From: Acetobacterium bakii
GTDB lineage: Bacteria > Bacillota > Clostridia > Eubacteriales > Eubacteriaceae
Reading direction: 5' to 3'
DNA length: 64,000 nt
NCBI RefSeq assembly: GCF_001263355.1
Contig: NZ_LGYO01000011.1
Location: forward strand, 1-64,000
Made by a program: the position numbers and the translations under genes. Below, one piece after another: positions 46,091 through 53,690 of the stretch; position 1 is the first letter of the stretch, and each line of letters begins with the position of its first letter. Below the pieces are notes generated by a model. That model worked only from the letters and a program-made list of their open reading frames with translations. It searched no databases and had not been told where the DNA came from.

Positions 46091-48052
46091 ATGAATAAAA
46101 AAATTATAAACAAAGCTAATATTGTCAAAATTGTTGTTATTATCGGGGTTATTATTATTCCCTTGATGTATAGCTTTTTCTATCTCAGTGCATTTTGGGA
46201 TCCGTATTCGAGGCTGGATAATTTACCGGTTGCGGTAGTTAATAATGATACGGGAGCGGTCATCAATAATCAGGAAAGAAATCTGGGAAATGAATTTCTG
46301 GAAGAATTAACAAAGGATGGTACCTTTAAGTATAGTGTGACCAATGAGGAAGATGCGATCACCGGTACTGAAGCTTCCGATTACTATGCCATGATTATGA
46401 TTCCCGATAATTTTTCAACAGATATTGCTTCGGCGGCGGATCTTAAAAAACAAACCGCAACCATTGTCTTTTCGCCAAATGAAAAGCGGAATTATCTTGC
46501 CAGTCAGATTTTAGGCAGGGCAGAGATCGAAATGGAAACCAGCCTGCGAGAAAGTATTTCAGGTGAAATTGTCCAAAACCTAACGAATCAAGTGGCAGAA
46601 GTCCCCGGTCAATTGGGAACCTTGAATGATGGTTTAACAACCCTTTCGGGGGGATCTTCTGCGTTGGTGTCAGGGTCGCAGCAGCTGGCATCCGGAACCC
46701 AGTCTCTGGAATCAGGGACCCAGGCATTGGCATCCGGATCACAGACTCTTAAATCAGGGACTTCTGAATTTGCTTCAAAGTTTTCAGAGTTTAATACCGG
46801 AATTAATACTCTGAAAAGCGGATCAGATCAGGTTAGCAATGGTGCCCAGGCATTATCTGGGGGAACAACCCAATTAAATGAAGGCATACAAACATACACC
46901 GCTGGGGTAGACGAACTGATTGGCAATGTTAATCAAACCTCTGCCTTTATTGCGTCCTTTGTTCAGGCTCATCCAGAGCTCATGAATGATCCCCAATTTG
47001 CCGGTTTTATCCAAAATATGTCCTCTAGCGATAACGCAAATGGTATTCTTCAACTGGAAAATGCCGGAACTCAGTTGAGCAGTGCATCAGAGACGATAGC
47101 TACAGGTGCGGCAATCCTTGCCGATGGAACCGATACCCTTAATAACGGAATTGCAACAGTGAGTGGTGCAGCCAGTCAATTAGATACAGCCGCCGACAGT
47201 ATCTCAACCGGGGCTTCTACATTGGCAAATGGGGTGACAACCCTGGCGGATGGTGCCACGACCCTGGCGGATGGTGCCACAACCCTGGCAGACGGGCAGA
47301 AACAACTCAATGGAGGAATTGACACGGCTCAGGATGGCGTGGCCACAGCGGTTGTCAACGCCAATACCGATGCCGCAAAATTAAACGGGCTCAGTGATTT
47401 TGTCAGCGCGCCGGTTACGGTTGAAAGTGAAGTTATCGATCCAATTGCAAATTACGGGACCTATTTTTCACCCTATTTTATGTCGCTTTCACTGTGGGTT
47501 GGTGCCCTTATCATATTCTTTGGTATTTATTTTGACCCGGATCAAAAATTCAAAATATTATCTCGAGAAAGTCCCAATAAAACAGCCAGAAGCTTTATCT
47601 ATTTACTTCTTGGTCTTGCTCAGGCAATCCTTTTGGGAACTATCATCAAATATGTATTAGGTTTAGAGATTGCTCATGTGGGTTTCTATTTTGTATCGGT
47701 TTGTTTGGTATCCATGGTATTTCTGGCAATTGTTCAGTTTTGTATTGTTCAAATGGGTGATTTAGGAAAGTTTGTGGCACTGACTTTGCTCATTCTTCAG
47801 TTAACTTCCTGTGGCGGAACGTTTCCCATTGAGACGGTACCAAAATTTTTCCAGGTGCTCTATCCATTTATGCCCATGACCTATTCAGTAATCATTTTTA
47901 AAGATGCCATTACCGGTGCCATCTCAAGTGATTTTTGGTATAGCTTTATGATTCTTGTCAGCTACCTTCTTGTTTTCTTTAGTGCGACGATCCTTTTGTC
48001 GGTCTTTAAAAAGAAAAAAACCGAAAAAGAGGTTTGTCAAATTACCGTTTAA
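46091..48052 (+). CDS. YhgE/Pip-family membrane protein (ABC-2-like)
   Basis: A 653-residue protein of the YhgE/Pip (phage infection protein) family, related to ABC-2 permeases but lacking an ATPase. One N-terminal helix (11-33) is followed by an extracellular domain (PVAVVNNDTGA near 45), then a coiled, low-complexity region (about 165-445) of Ser/Gly/Ala-rich short repeats (LASGTQSL, TLADGAT), and a C-terminal block of five or six helices (from about 460). The repeats include a 21-bp tandem duplication at 47240-47281. A TetR gene follows, as is common for this family; export or lipid-stress roles are guesses. Confidence 0.85.
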   Translation: MNKKIINKANIVKIVVIIGVIIIPLMYSFFYLSAFWDPYSRLDNLPVAVVNNDTGAVINNQERNLGNEFLEELTKDGTFKYSVTNEEDAITGTEASDYYAMIMIPDNFSTDIASAADLKKQTATIVFSPNEKRNYLASQILGRAEIEMETSLRESISGEIVQNLTNQVAEVPGQLGTLNDGLTTLSGGSSALVSGSQQLASGTQSLESGTQALASGSQTLKSGTSEFASKFSEFNTGINTLKSGSDQVSNGAQALSGGTTQLNEGIQTYTAGVDELIGNVNQTSAFIASFVQAHPELMNDPQFAGFIQNMSSSDNANGILQLENAGTQLSSASETIATGAAILADGTDTLNNGIATVSGAASQLDTAADSISTGASTLANGVTTLADGATTLADGATTLADGQKQLNGGIDTAQDGVATAVVNANTDAAKLNGLSDFVSAPVTVESEVIDPIANYGTYFSPYFMSLSLWVGALIIFFGIYFDPDQKFKILSRESPNKTARSFIYLLLGLAQAILLGTIIKYVLGLEIAHVGFYFVSVCLVSMVFLAIVQFCIVQMGDLGKFVALTLLILQLTSCGGTFPIETVPKFFQVLYPFMPMTYSVIIFKDAITGAISSDFWYSFMILVSYLLVFFSATILLSVFKKKKTEKEVCQITV

Positions 48053-48066
48053 TACTCTAAATATAA

Positions 48067-48193
48067 TAAAAAGTAAGTCCTGGGGACAATCGTAACATCA
48101 GTTGTCGGCATCATGGCGAACAGGCGTTAGCCTGTGCGAGCATGCAGCCGACAACGATTTACCATTGTCCCCGGGACGGGTTTGTCGACAACC
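48067..48193 (+). repeat. Structured hairpin element, copy 2
   Basis: A 127-bp copy of the element at 4120-4246, equal in length with eight substitutions. Outer stem 48077-48095 with 48159-48177, middle stem 48101-48109 with 48147-48155, apical ACAGGC (48120-48125) and GCCTGT (48130-48135) with GTTA loop. In the outer stem one copy has C-G where this one has T-G, and the G-U of copy 1 is G-C here, so pairing is kept. It starts 14 bases after the YhgE-like stop and ends one base before a terminator hairpin. Confidence 0.85.
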
Positions 48194-48194
48194 T

Positions 48195-48226
48195 AAGAAC
48201 GCTGCTCTATAGCAGGGTTCTTTTTG
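48195..48226 (+). terminator. Terminator after YhgE-like gene and element copy 2
   Basis: AAGAAC-CTGCT pairs with AGCAG-GTTCTT (48195-48222, one G/G mismatch) around CTAT, followed by T5. Confidence 0.88.
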
Positions 48227-48283
48227 CGTTATAGGAGGTTACGGTCGTCGAAAATCAGGAAAAACTGGTTTAAGGTGCTTTTC

Positions 48284-48312
48284 TTGATTTGAGAGGCTTG
48301 AAATGATATAAT
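48284..48312 (+). promoter_or_regulatory. Promoter of the TetR-family gene
   Basis: TTGATT (48284-48289), 17 bases, TATAAT (48307-48312) with an extended TG. Confidence 0.75.
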
Positions 48313-48343
48313 TATTTTCAAAAACATCAAGAGGTGTTGGAGC

Positions 48344-48943
48344 TTGTCAGAATCATTAATTACGAAAAAAGCCATAGCAAAGGGATTTAAGGATCTTCTT
48401 AAAAACAAGAGCTTTGAAAAGATTACAATTAAAGAGATTACCGCCCAATGTGGGCTTAATCGGCAGACTTTTTATTATCATTTTCAGGATAAATATGATC
48501 TGATCAACTGGATCGTTTATCAGGAAGCGGTTTTAGTGATCACTAAAGATCTTACCATTGATAATTGGGACCTGAAAGTGCTGGAACTTTTGTCGATTAT
48601 GAAAAAAGATGCTGATTTTTATCAAACTACATTAAATGATATTGATGGTACAGAATTTCAAAATTATTTATTTTCAGCGACAAAAGAGATTTTCACTGAA
48701 ATGATTGAACACTTAACACGTCATTCGAAAATGAACCCAGAAATAATTCAGGCGATGAATCCCGCGAAAGAAACATTCACAGCCGAATTTTTATCTTACG
48801 GAGTGGTGGGAATGATCATTGGCTGGGCTCAAAATGGGATGAAAATGACCCCGGATGAGATTACAAAGAATATAAAAGAAATTATTAACGGCGTACGGGT
48901 GTTTGCGGTTACCCGGTATTTTAAAGAATTATCCAAATTGTAA
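48344..48943 (+). CDS. TetR/AcrR-family transcriptional regulator
   Basis: A 199-residue regulator. The N-terminal helix-turn-helix (ITIKEITAQCGLNRQTFYYHFQ, about residues 29-50, in two parts around the turn) is clear; the C-terminal ligand domain resembles DhaS-like members. The start appears to be TTG at 48344, preceded by GAGGTG at seven bases. It probably represses the adjacent YhgE-like gene and perhaps itself, inferred from the usual pairing of these two families. Confidence 0.88.
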   Translation: MSESLITKKAIAKGFKDLLKNKSFEKITIKEITAQCGLNRQTFYYHFQDKYDLINWIVYQEAVLVITKDLTIDNWDLKVLELLSIMKKDADFYQTTLNDIDGTEFQNYLFSATKEIFTEMIEHLTRHSKMNPEIIQAMNPAKETFTAEFLSYGVVGMIIGWAQNGMKMTPDEITKNIKEIINGVRVFAVTRYFKELSKL

Positions 48944-49023
48944 AAAAGGATTAAAAGAGGTTCAGTTTATTTACTGCACCCTCAATTGATGAATCGATTT
49001 ACATAAATTTTAAGGAGTCCATA

Positions 49024-50382
49024 ATGAAAAGAGATGAAGTGGTAGAGTTAAACATAGAGGGTGTCATTTTTCCTGGAAAATCATGGGGAATGGCAGATGA
49101 AAAGAAGATAATAATGAAGAATGGCATCCCTGGTCAAAAGGTATTGGTTCGGATGAAAAAAAGCCGGAAAAAATATGAAGGTCAAATTTTAAAAGTTCTG
49201 GAGAAAGCGCCCAACGAAATTGAAGCACCCTGTGATGTTTTTTCAAAATGCGGAGGCTGTACCTACCAAAATCTAAGCTATGAAGAGCAATTAAAATTAA
49301 AGGAAAGCTATGTGCTCACGCTGCTTGAAGAAACCGGCATTCAGGGGTTTGAATACCAAGGCATCGTACCCAGTCCGGAAGTGTTTGGCTATCGCAATAA
49401 AATGGAATATTCTTTTGGCAACAACGAAAAAGACGGCCCGCTGATGCTGGGACTCCATGAGCAGGGCAGCTTTTACAATATTGTTAAAACCGACGGATGC
49501 CGAATTACCGATGAAGATTTTAATAAAATTCAAAAGGCCGCACTTGAATTTTTTGCTGAGACCGAAGAAAGCTATTTTCACAAACGCAGTCACATCGGTT
49601 TTTTAAGGCATCTGGTGGTGCGAAAGGGAAAAAACACCGGCGATATTTTAATCAATCTCGCCACCACTACCCAGGGCAGCTTAAACGAAGCGGGGTTTGT
49701 TAAAACCCTGACAGATTTGTCATTGCAAGGTCAGATCAGGGGGATCCTTCATACCCAAAATGATGGGGTTGCAGATGTGGTTAAGGCTGAAACCTTAAAG
49801 GTTTTATATGGCGAGGATAAAATTGAAGATAAGATTTTAGGATTGACTTTTGAAATCAGCAGTTTCTCTTTTTTTCAAACCAATACCCTAGGGGCTGAAA
49901 AACTCTATGCGGTGATCCGGGATTTTGTGGGCCAAGAACAAAATGAGGTGATCTATGACCTTTATTGCGGCACCGGAACCATTGCTCAGGTGTTGGCCCC
50001 GGCGGCCAAAAAAGTCGTAGGTATTGAGCTGGTCCCAGAAGCCGTCACCGCAGCAACGGCTAATGCTCAGAAAAATGGCCTTAGCAACTGTAAGTTCATT
50101 GCCGGGGATGTAATGGCAGAGGTGGACAATCTCGCGTACAAGGCCGATGTGATTATTTTAGACCCACCCAGAGAGGGGATTCATCCCAAGGCGATTTTTA
50201 AAATCATAAATTTCAAACCAAAAATGTTTGTGTATGTATCCTGTAAAGCCACCTCATTAGCCCGGGATCTGCCATTTTTTGTGGAAGCGGGCTATCGCGT
50301 TCAAAAGGTTCAGTGCGTGGATATGTTTCCCCATACCGGGCATGTCGAGACAGTATGTTTGATAACAAGGGTAGATAGCTAA
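49024..50382 (+). CDS. rlmD: 23S rRNA uracil-C5 methyltransferase, RlmD/RlmCD family
   Basis: A 452-residue RNA m5U methyltransferase. An N-terminal TRAM domain (1-60), an Fe-S motif with cysteines in CDVFSKCGGCTYQ (near 70-80) and a later cysteine, the SAM motif DLYCGTGTIAQVLA (near 318), the DPPREGIHPK loop, and the catalytic-cysteine segment VYVSCKATSLARDL near 402 are all present. In Firmicutes one enzyme of this type methylates U747 and U1939. AAGGAG precedes the ATG. Confidence 0.92.
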   Translation: MKRDEVVELNIEGVIFPGKSWGMADEKKIIMKNGIPGQKVLVRMKKSRKKYEGQILKVLEKAPNEIEAPCDVFSKCGGCTYQNLSYEEQLKLKESYVLTLLEETGIQGFEYQGIVPSPEVFGYRNKMEYSFGNNEKDGPLMLGLHEQGSFYNIVKTDGCRITDEDFNKIQKAALEFFAETEESYFHKRSHIGFLRHLVVRKGKNTGDILINLATTTQGSLNEAGFVKTLTDLSLQGQIRGILHTQNDGVADVVKAETLKVLYGEDKIEDKILGLTFEISSFSFFQTNTLGAEKLYAVIRDFVGQEQNEVIYDLYCGTGTIAQVLAPAAKKVVGIELVPEAVTAATANAQKNGLSNCKFIAGDVMAEVDNLAYKADVIILDPPREGIHPKAIFKIINFKPKMFVYVSCKATSLARDLPFFVEAGYRVQKVQCVDMFPHTGHVETVCLITRVDS

Positions 50383-50522
50383 GGGTTGGGAAAGCCTGTA
50401 AATAAAGGGTTCGAAGATTTATGAATAGAAAGTCTAAGCCTTGAAATATGATTTATGGCTCCATAGGAATATGTCTTAAAAGGCAGATTGGATATAGCAA
50501 AATAAGAATTTGAAAGTAGGTG

Positions 50523-50609
50523 ATGAAAGTGAGCAATGATATAGAAGTTGTACATGATAATCTCCATATAGCGGCGGACGAAGTTGGCAGTGGCTATATG
50601 GAGCAATGA
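50523..50609 (+). CDS. Putative leader peptide (uORF) of the ABC-F gene
   Basis: A 28-codon reading frame (MKVSNDIEVVHDNLHIAADE...MEQ) starting at ATG 50523, or at GTG 50529, which has AGGTGAT at a better distance. It ends 51 bases before the ABC-F gene and covers two alternative hairpins. Nothing identifies it as part of a longer protein. I infer a regulatory upstream ORF from its position. Confidence 0.45.
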   Translation: MKVSNDIEVVHDNLHIAADEVGSGYMEQ

Positions 50610-50615
50610 ACTGCC
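50562..50615 (+). promoter_or_regulatory. Mutually exclusive leader hairpins upstream of ABC-F gene (attenuator candidate)
   Basis: Hairpin 1: CTCCATATAGC (50562-50572) with GCTATATGGAG (50593-50603), a perfect 11-bp stem. Hairpin 2: GGCAGT (50586-50591) with ACTGCC (50610-50615). The stems interleave, so only one can form at a time. Both lie within or at the end of the small reading frame. This fits ribosome-stalling control of antibiotic-resistance ABC-F genes; no T-tract follows, so control may be translational. Confidence 0.55.
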
Positions 50616-50659
50616 CTGAATTCCGCCTTTGATAATATAAAATTAAAGGAGGATTAACG

Positions 50660-52138
50660 ATGTCTTTAATCAGCGTAAATAATTTGACCTTTGCTTATGA
50701 AGGATCATATGAAAACATATTTGAGGATTTGAGTTTCCAAATTGATACTGACTGGAAACTCGGTTTTACTGGACGAAATGGGAGAGGCAAGACCACATTC
50801 TTGAAGTTACTGCTCGACAAATATGAATACAGCGGATCAATCTCAGCGAATGTGGATTTTGAGTATTTTCCATATGAAGTGGACCACACAGATTATCTTA
50901 CAATTGATATAATTCGAGAAATTGCATCAAATGTGGAGGATTGGAAAATCTCCAAGGAGCTTTCCTTACTTGAAGCAAAAAATGATATTATGTACAGACA
51001 GTTTTATACCCTGTCCAAAGGCGAGCAGACGAAGGCGATGCTTGTGGCATTATTTCTCAAAGAAAATGCCTTCTTACTGATAGATGAGCCTACCAATCAT
51101 CTTGATGCTGCGGCAAGAGAAACCGTAAGTAGATATCTTGAGGGTAAAAAAGGTTTCATTCTGGTATCTCATGACCGGTACTTCCTTGATAATTGCATAG
51201 ATCATGTCCTCGCTATCAACAGGACAAATATAGATGTTTGCAAGGGAAATTTCAGTCAGTGGTGGGAGCACAAGGAGCAACAGGATTCCTTTGAGATTTC
51301 CGAAAACGAAAAATTAAAAGGTGATATCAAAAGGCTGTCTGTTGCAGTAAAAAGAACAAGCGATTGGTCAGACCGCGCTGAAAAATCAAAAAAAGGAACG
51401 ACCAATTCTGGTAGCAAATTGGATAAGGGATATGTGGGCCACAAGGCAGCTAAGATGATGAAACGTGCCAAGAATATCGAGGTAAGGCAAGTAGTGAAAA
51501 TAGAACAGAAATCAAGGCTATTGAAAAATAGAGAAACATCGGAAAGCCTTAAAATAACGCCACTTAATTTTTATAATGATACACTGGCTGAGTTTGCAGA
51601 TCTATCGATCTCATATGGAGACCGAATAATTTGTGATAAGGTAAATTTCAAAATTTGCCAAGGTGATAGGATCGCTCTTAAAGGCAAAAACGGCTGTGGT
51701 AAATCAAGCCTGATAAAGCTATTATGTGGAGAGAATATACCGCATATAGGAGAATTGCGAAAAAATAACCGACTGACGATATCTTACGTTTCGCAGGTAA
51801 CAGACTATTTGTGTGGCAGTCTTTCAGCGTTTGCTGACATGCATGGCATTGATGAAAGCTTGTTTAAAGCAATCCTAAGAAAACTGGATTTTTCAAGAGA
51901 ACAGTTTGATAATAATATAGAGAATTTCAGTGGAGGTCAGAAGAAAAAGGTGCTAATTGCAAGAAGTCTGTGCGAAAAAGCACATCTGTATATTTGGGAT
52001 GAGCCATTGAATTTTATTGATGTTGTATCAAGAATGCAGATTGAAGAATTGTTGCTTAAATTTCATCCGACAATTATCTTCGTAGAACATGACAGAAATT
52101 TTTTAGAAAATATAGCAACAAAGATAATTGAGTTATAG
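50660..52138 (+). CDS. ABC-F ribosome-protection protein, Lsa-like
   Basis: A 492-residue soluble protein with two ABC ATPase domains and no membrane segment. Domain 1 has GRNGRGKTTF near 39, LSKGEQTKAML near 118 and LIDEPTNHLD near 139; the inter-domain linker is lysine-rich (about 220-295); domain 2 has KGKNGCGKSSL, FSGGQKKKVLIA and IWDEPLNFID. Length and linker resemble Lsa-type proteins that eject lincosamides, streptogramin A and pleuromutilins from the ribosome. AAGGAGG precedes the ATG. Drug specificity cannot be told from the sequence. The A/T-rich codon use differs from rlmD, consistent with acquisition. Confidence 0.85.
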   Translation: MSLISVNNLTFAYEGSYENIFEDLSFQIDTDWKLGFTGRNGRGKTTFLKLLLDKYEYSGSISANVDFEYFPYEVDHTDYLTIDIIREIASNVEDWKISKELSLLEAKNDIMYRQFYTLSKGEQTKAMLVALFLKENAFLLIDEPTNHLDAAARETVSRYLEGKKGFILVSHDRYFLDNCIDHVLAINRTNIDVCKGNFSQWWEHKEQQDSFEISENEKLKGDIKRLSVAVKRTSDWSDRAEKSKKGTTNSGSKLDKGYVGHKAAKMMKRAKNIEVRQVVKIEQKSRLLKNRETSESLKITPLNFYNDTLAEFADLSISYGDRIICDKVNFKICQGDRIALKGKNGCGKSSLIKLLCGENIPHIGELRKNNRLTISYVSQVTDYLCGSLSAFADMHGIDESLFKAILRKLDFSREQFDNNIENFSGGQKKKVLIARSLCEKAHLYIWDEPLNFIDVVSRMQIEELLLKFHPTIIFVEHDRNFLENIATKIIEL

Positions 52139-52239
52139 GATTCTTCAAACACGGTAATGAAGATAATATTGTTTTTTTTCGTATTTCAGATTAATGAAAA
52201 ATAAGCACTAAAAATTTGAATCCATTTTGCATATCAGTA

Positions 52240-52276
52240 GAAGACTGTCAATAAATAATTGGCAGCCTTTTTTATA
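52240..52276 (+). terminator. Terminator after ABC-F gene
   Basis: AGACTGTCAAT pairs imperfectly with ATTGGCAGCCT (52242-52268) around AAATA, followed by T6. Confidence 0.75.
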
Positions 52277-52399
52277 GAAGCGGAAAAGAATCAAGAGTTA
52301 AAGAATAGAAAGGTTGAGAGCATAGATAAGAAAGATTTTTTGCTGTATTGGGAAGTTGAAATGGTCGCAGGATACAAAGTACTGCAACACTATGTTTAA
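52274..52399 (+). pseudogene. Possible gene remnant, C-terminal fragment
   Basis: A 41-codon open stretch with plausible protein composition (EAEKNQELKNRKVESIDK..., ending KVLQHYV) but no start codon or ribosome site. I do not recognise it. With the transposase remnant next to it, a decayed gene is plausible. The remaining non-coding DNA of 52139-52497 shows nothing else. Confidence 0.3.
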
Positions 52400-52497
52400 A
52401 TCAGAGTTATTTTGATATAAACATGACGAGGGGACGTTTCAGGACCTGTGAAGAAGCCCTGTTTTTTGATCGTTCATAAAATTCGAGTGAATGATTT

Positions 52498-53404
52498 TCA
52501 GAAAACGAAATTAATTCTAAATCTGACGAAAATTTCAGAGAAACAAGAAAGAATAGCGGTCATGATGGCCGCTATTCTTTTTAAATTTACGGCAATAGCA
52601 GCCAGCTTTGCCTGTTTGGACATCGCAACCAGACCGTAACTTTTCGCCCGGCCTAGTCCATGGAATTGTTTGAGCTCTGCATTTTTCCCTTCAATGCTGG
52701 CTCGCTTTTTATATTTTTCTTTAAAATCATCGATTTTCTGACTTTGGGAGATTTCATAGAATTCTAATGTATTGATCCCGGTATAGAGTGTTTTTTGCAC
52801 TGCTTTTTTGGCGCAGTCATCGTGTTTTGGACAGGTCCTACAGGTTTCTTTCTCAAAGTAGTACCGATAGCCTTCCGGTATGCCACTTTTTGCATCTTTT
52901 CGCTTTCGCTTGAAGTACTTCCGGCTGACGGTTTCATTTCCCTGACTACAGAACCACTGATCGGAATCTTTGTTGTAGGAATATTCACTTTCATCAATAC
53001 GATAGGCTGCACTGCTGACGGGAACGTAAGAGTGTCCTTCAGCAATTCTTCAATCAGGGTGCCATCAATGCTCACGCTGTTGTTATTAAGAATTCCCTTT
53101 GTTACACATTGTCTGACAATTTCGATAATGATCTCATCCAGCAGCTGTTCGCCCAGTTTCAGTTTTCTGAATTTTGATAGCAGACTTCTTTCGGGCCAGG
53201 TATCTTCGGGGTTGATGTCCAGAAAATAGAGATAGGTCCGATTGAAACTGGCATCAACGATCACTTTTTCGTCGGAAAGATTGTAGATATGCTGCAAAAA
53301 CAAAAGCTTACACATCAATTCCGGTTCTTTGGCGGGACGGTCAAAATTTTCACAGTAGGTATCTTTCAACAATTCATTGATAAAGCTGAAATCAACAGCT
53401 TTTT
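52498..53404 (-). pseudogene. Decayed IS1182-family transposase
   Basis: Remnant of a DDE transposase of the IS1182 group (N-terminal DUF772-type domain). The 5' part (about 53404-53040) reads FINELLKDTYCENFDRPAKE...LLFLQHIYNLSD...VSIDGTLIE. Around 53030 the frame must shift to continue as SSAAYRIDESEYSYNKDSD...CRTCPKHDDC, running into a C-terminal piece (from about 52800) GKNAELKQFHGLGRAKSYGL. The start of the protein is missing, and the central DDE region between SIDGT and SSAAYR appears deleted. The element cannot be active. I could not define terminal inverted repeats. Confidence 0.85.
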
Positions 53405-53690
53405 TTTATCTGTATGATGATATGACTCCCCCCCTCCCCGATTGGTTGGTTTTGTTTGCACTTAGTATACCAGTCAGGGTTATTATTTTGCTCAGTTTTA
53501 TAACTATTTGCTCTTTTATTTGCCTAATCTCATCGCATTTCCATGCGGTCACTGGACCTTATCATACACAGCTGATTTTATTTGTTTTTTAGATTGATTG
53601 AAGCAGATTGGGGTAGAACATAAATAAAAAATTGGAAAATATAATGGTTTTTGTGCATTTAGGAGTTAGTTGAGGTATTGGAGGTGCGAA
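53405..53690. other. Non-coding interval before the molybdenum hydroxylase operon
   Basis: Begins at the broken end of the transposase and contains a C-rich tract (53428-53439) and A/T-rich DNA. A TATAAT at 53638-53643 could be a -10 for the operon, with no clear -35. An open frame crosses it but has no ribosome site or protein-like pattern. Confidence 0.4.

Noticed and set aside
47240-47300. CRISPR-like repeats
   Set aside because: The 21-bp units are contiguous, have no spacers and are in frame within the YhgE-like coding region.
50405-50420. tRNA T-arm-like GGTTCGAA
   Set aside because: No acceptor, D-arm or anticodon arm around it; no tRNA or rRNA gene could be supported anywhere in the window.
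50379-50606. A 75-codon minus-strand frame upstream of the ABC-F gene
   Set aside because: It is antisense to the leader region, has no ribosome site and no recognisable domain.
53428-53439. Phase-variable C-tract
   Set aside because: The tract is in non-coding DNA next to a dead transposase, not in a gene or between promoter boxes.
53377-53592. A 71-codon plus-strand frame between the transposase remnant and the Mo-hydroxylase operon
   Set aside because: No ribosome site or family resemblance; it crosses the truncated transposase end and A/T-rich DNA.
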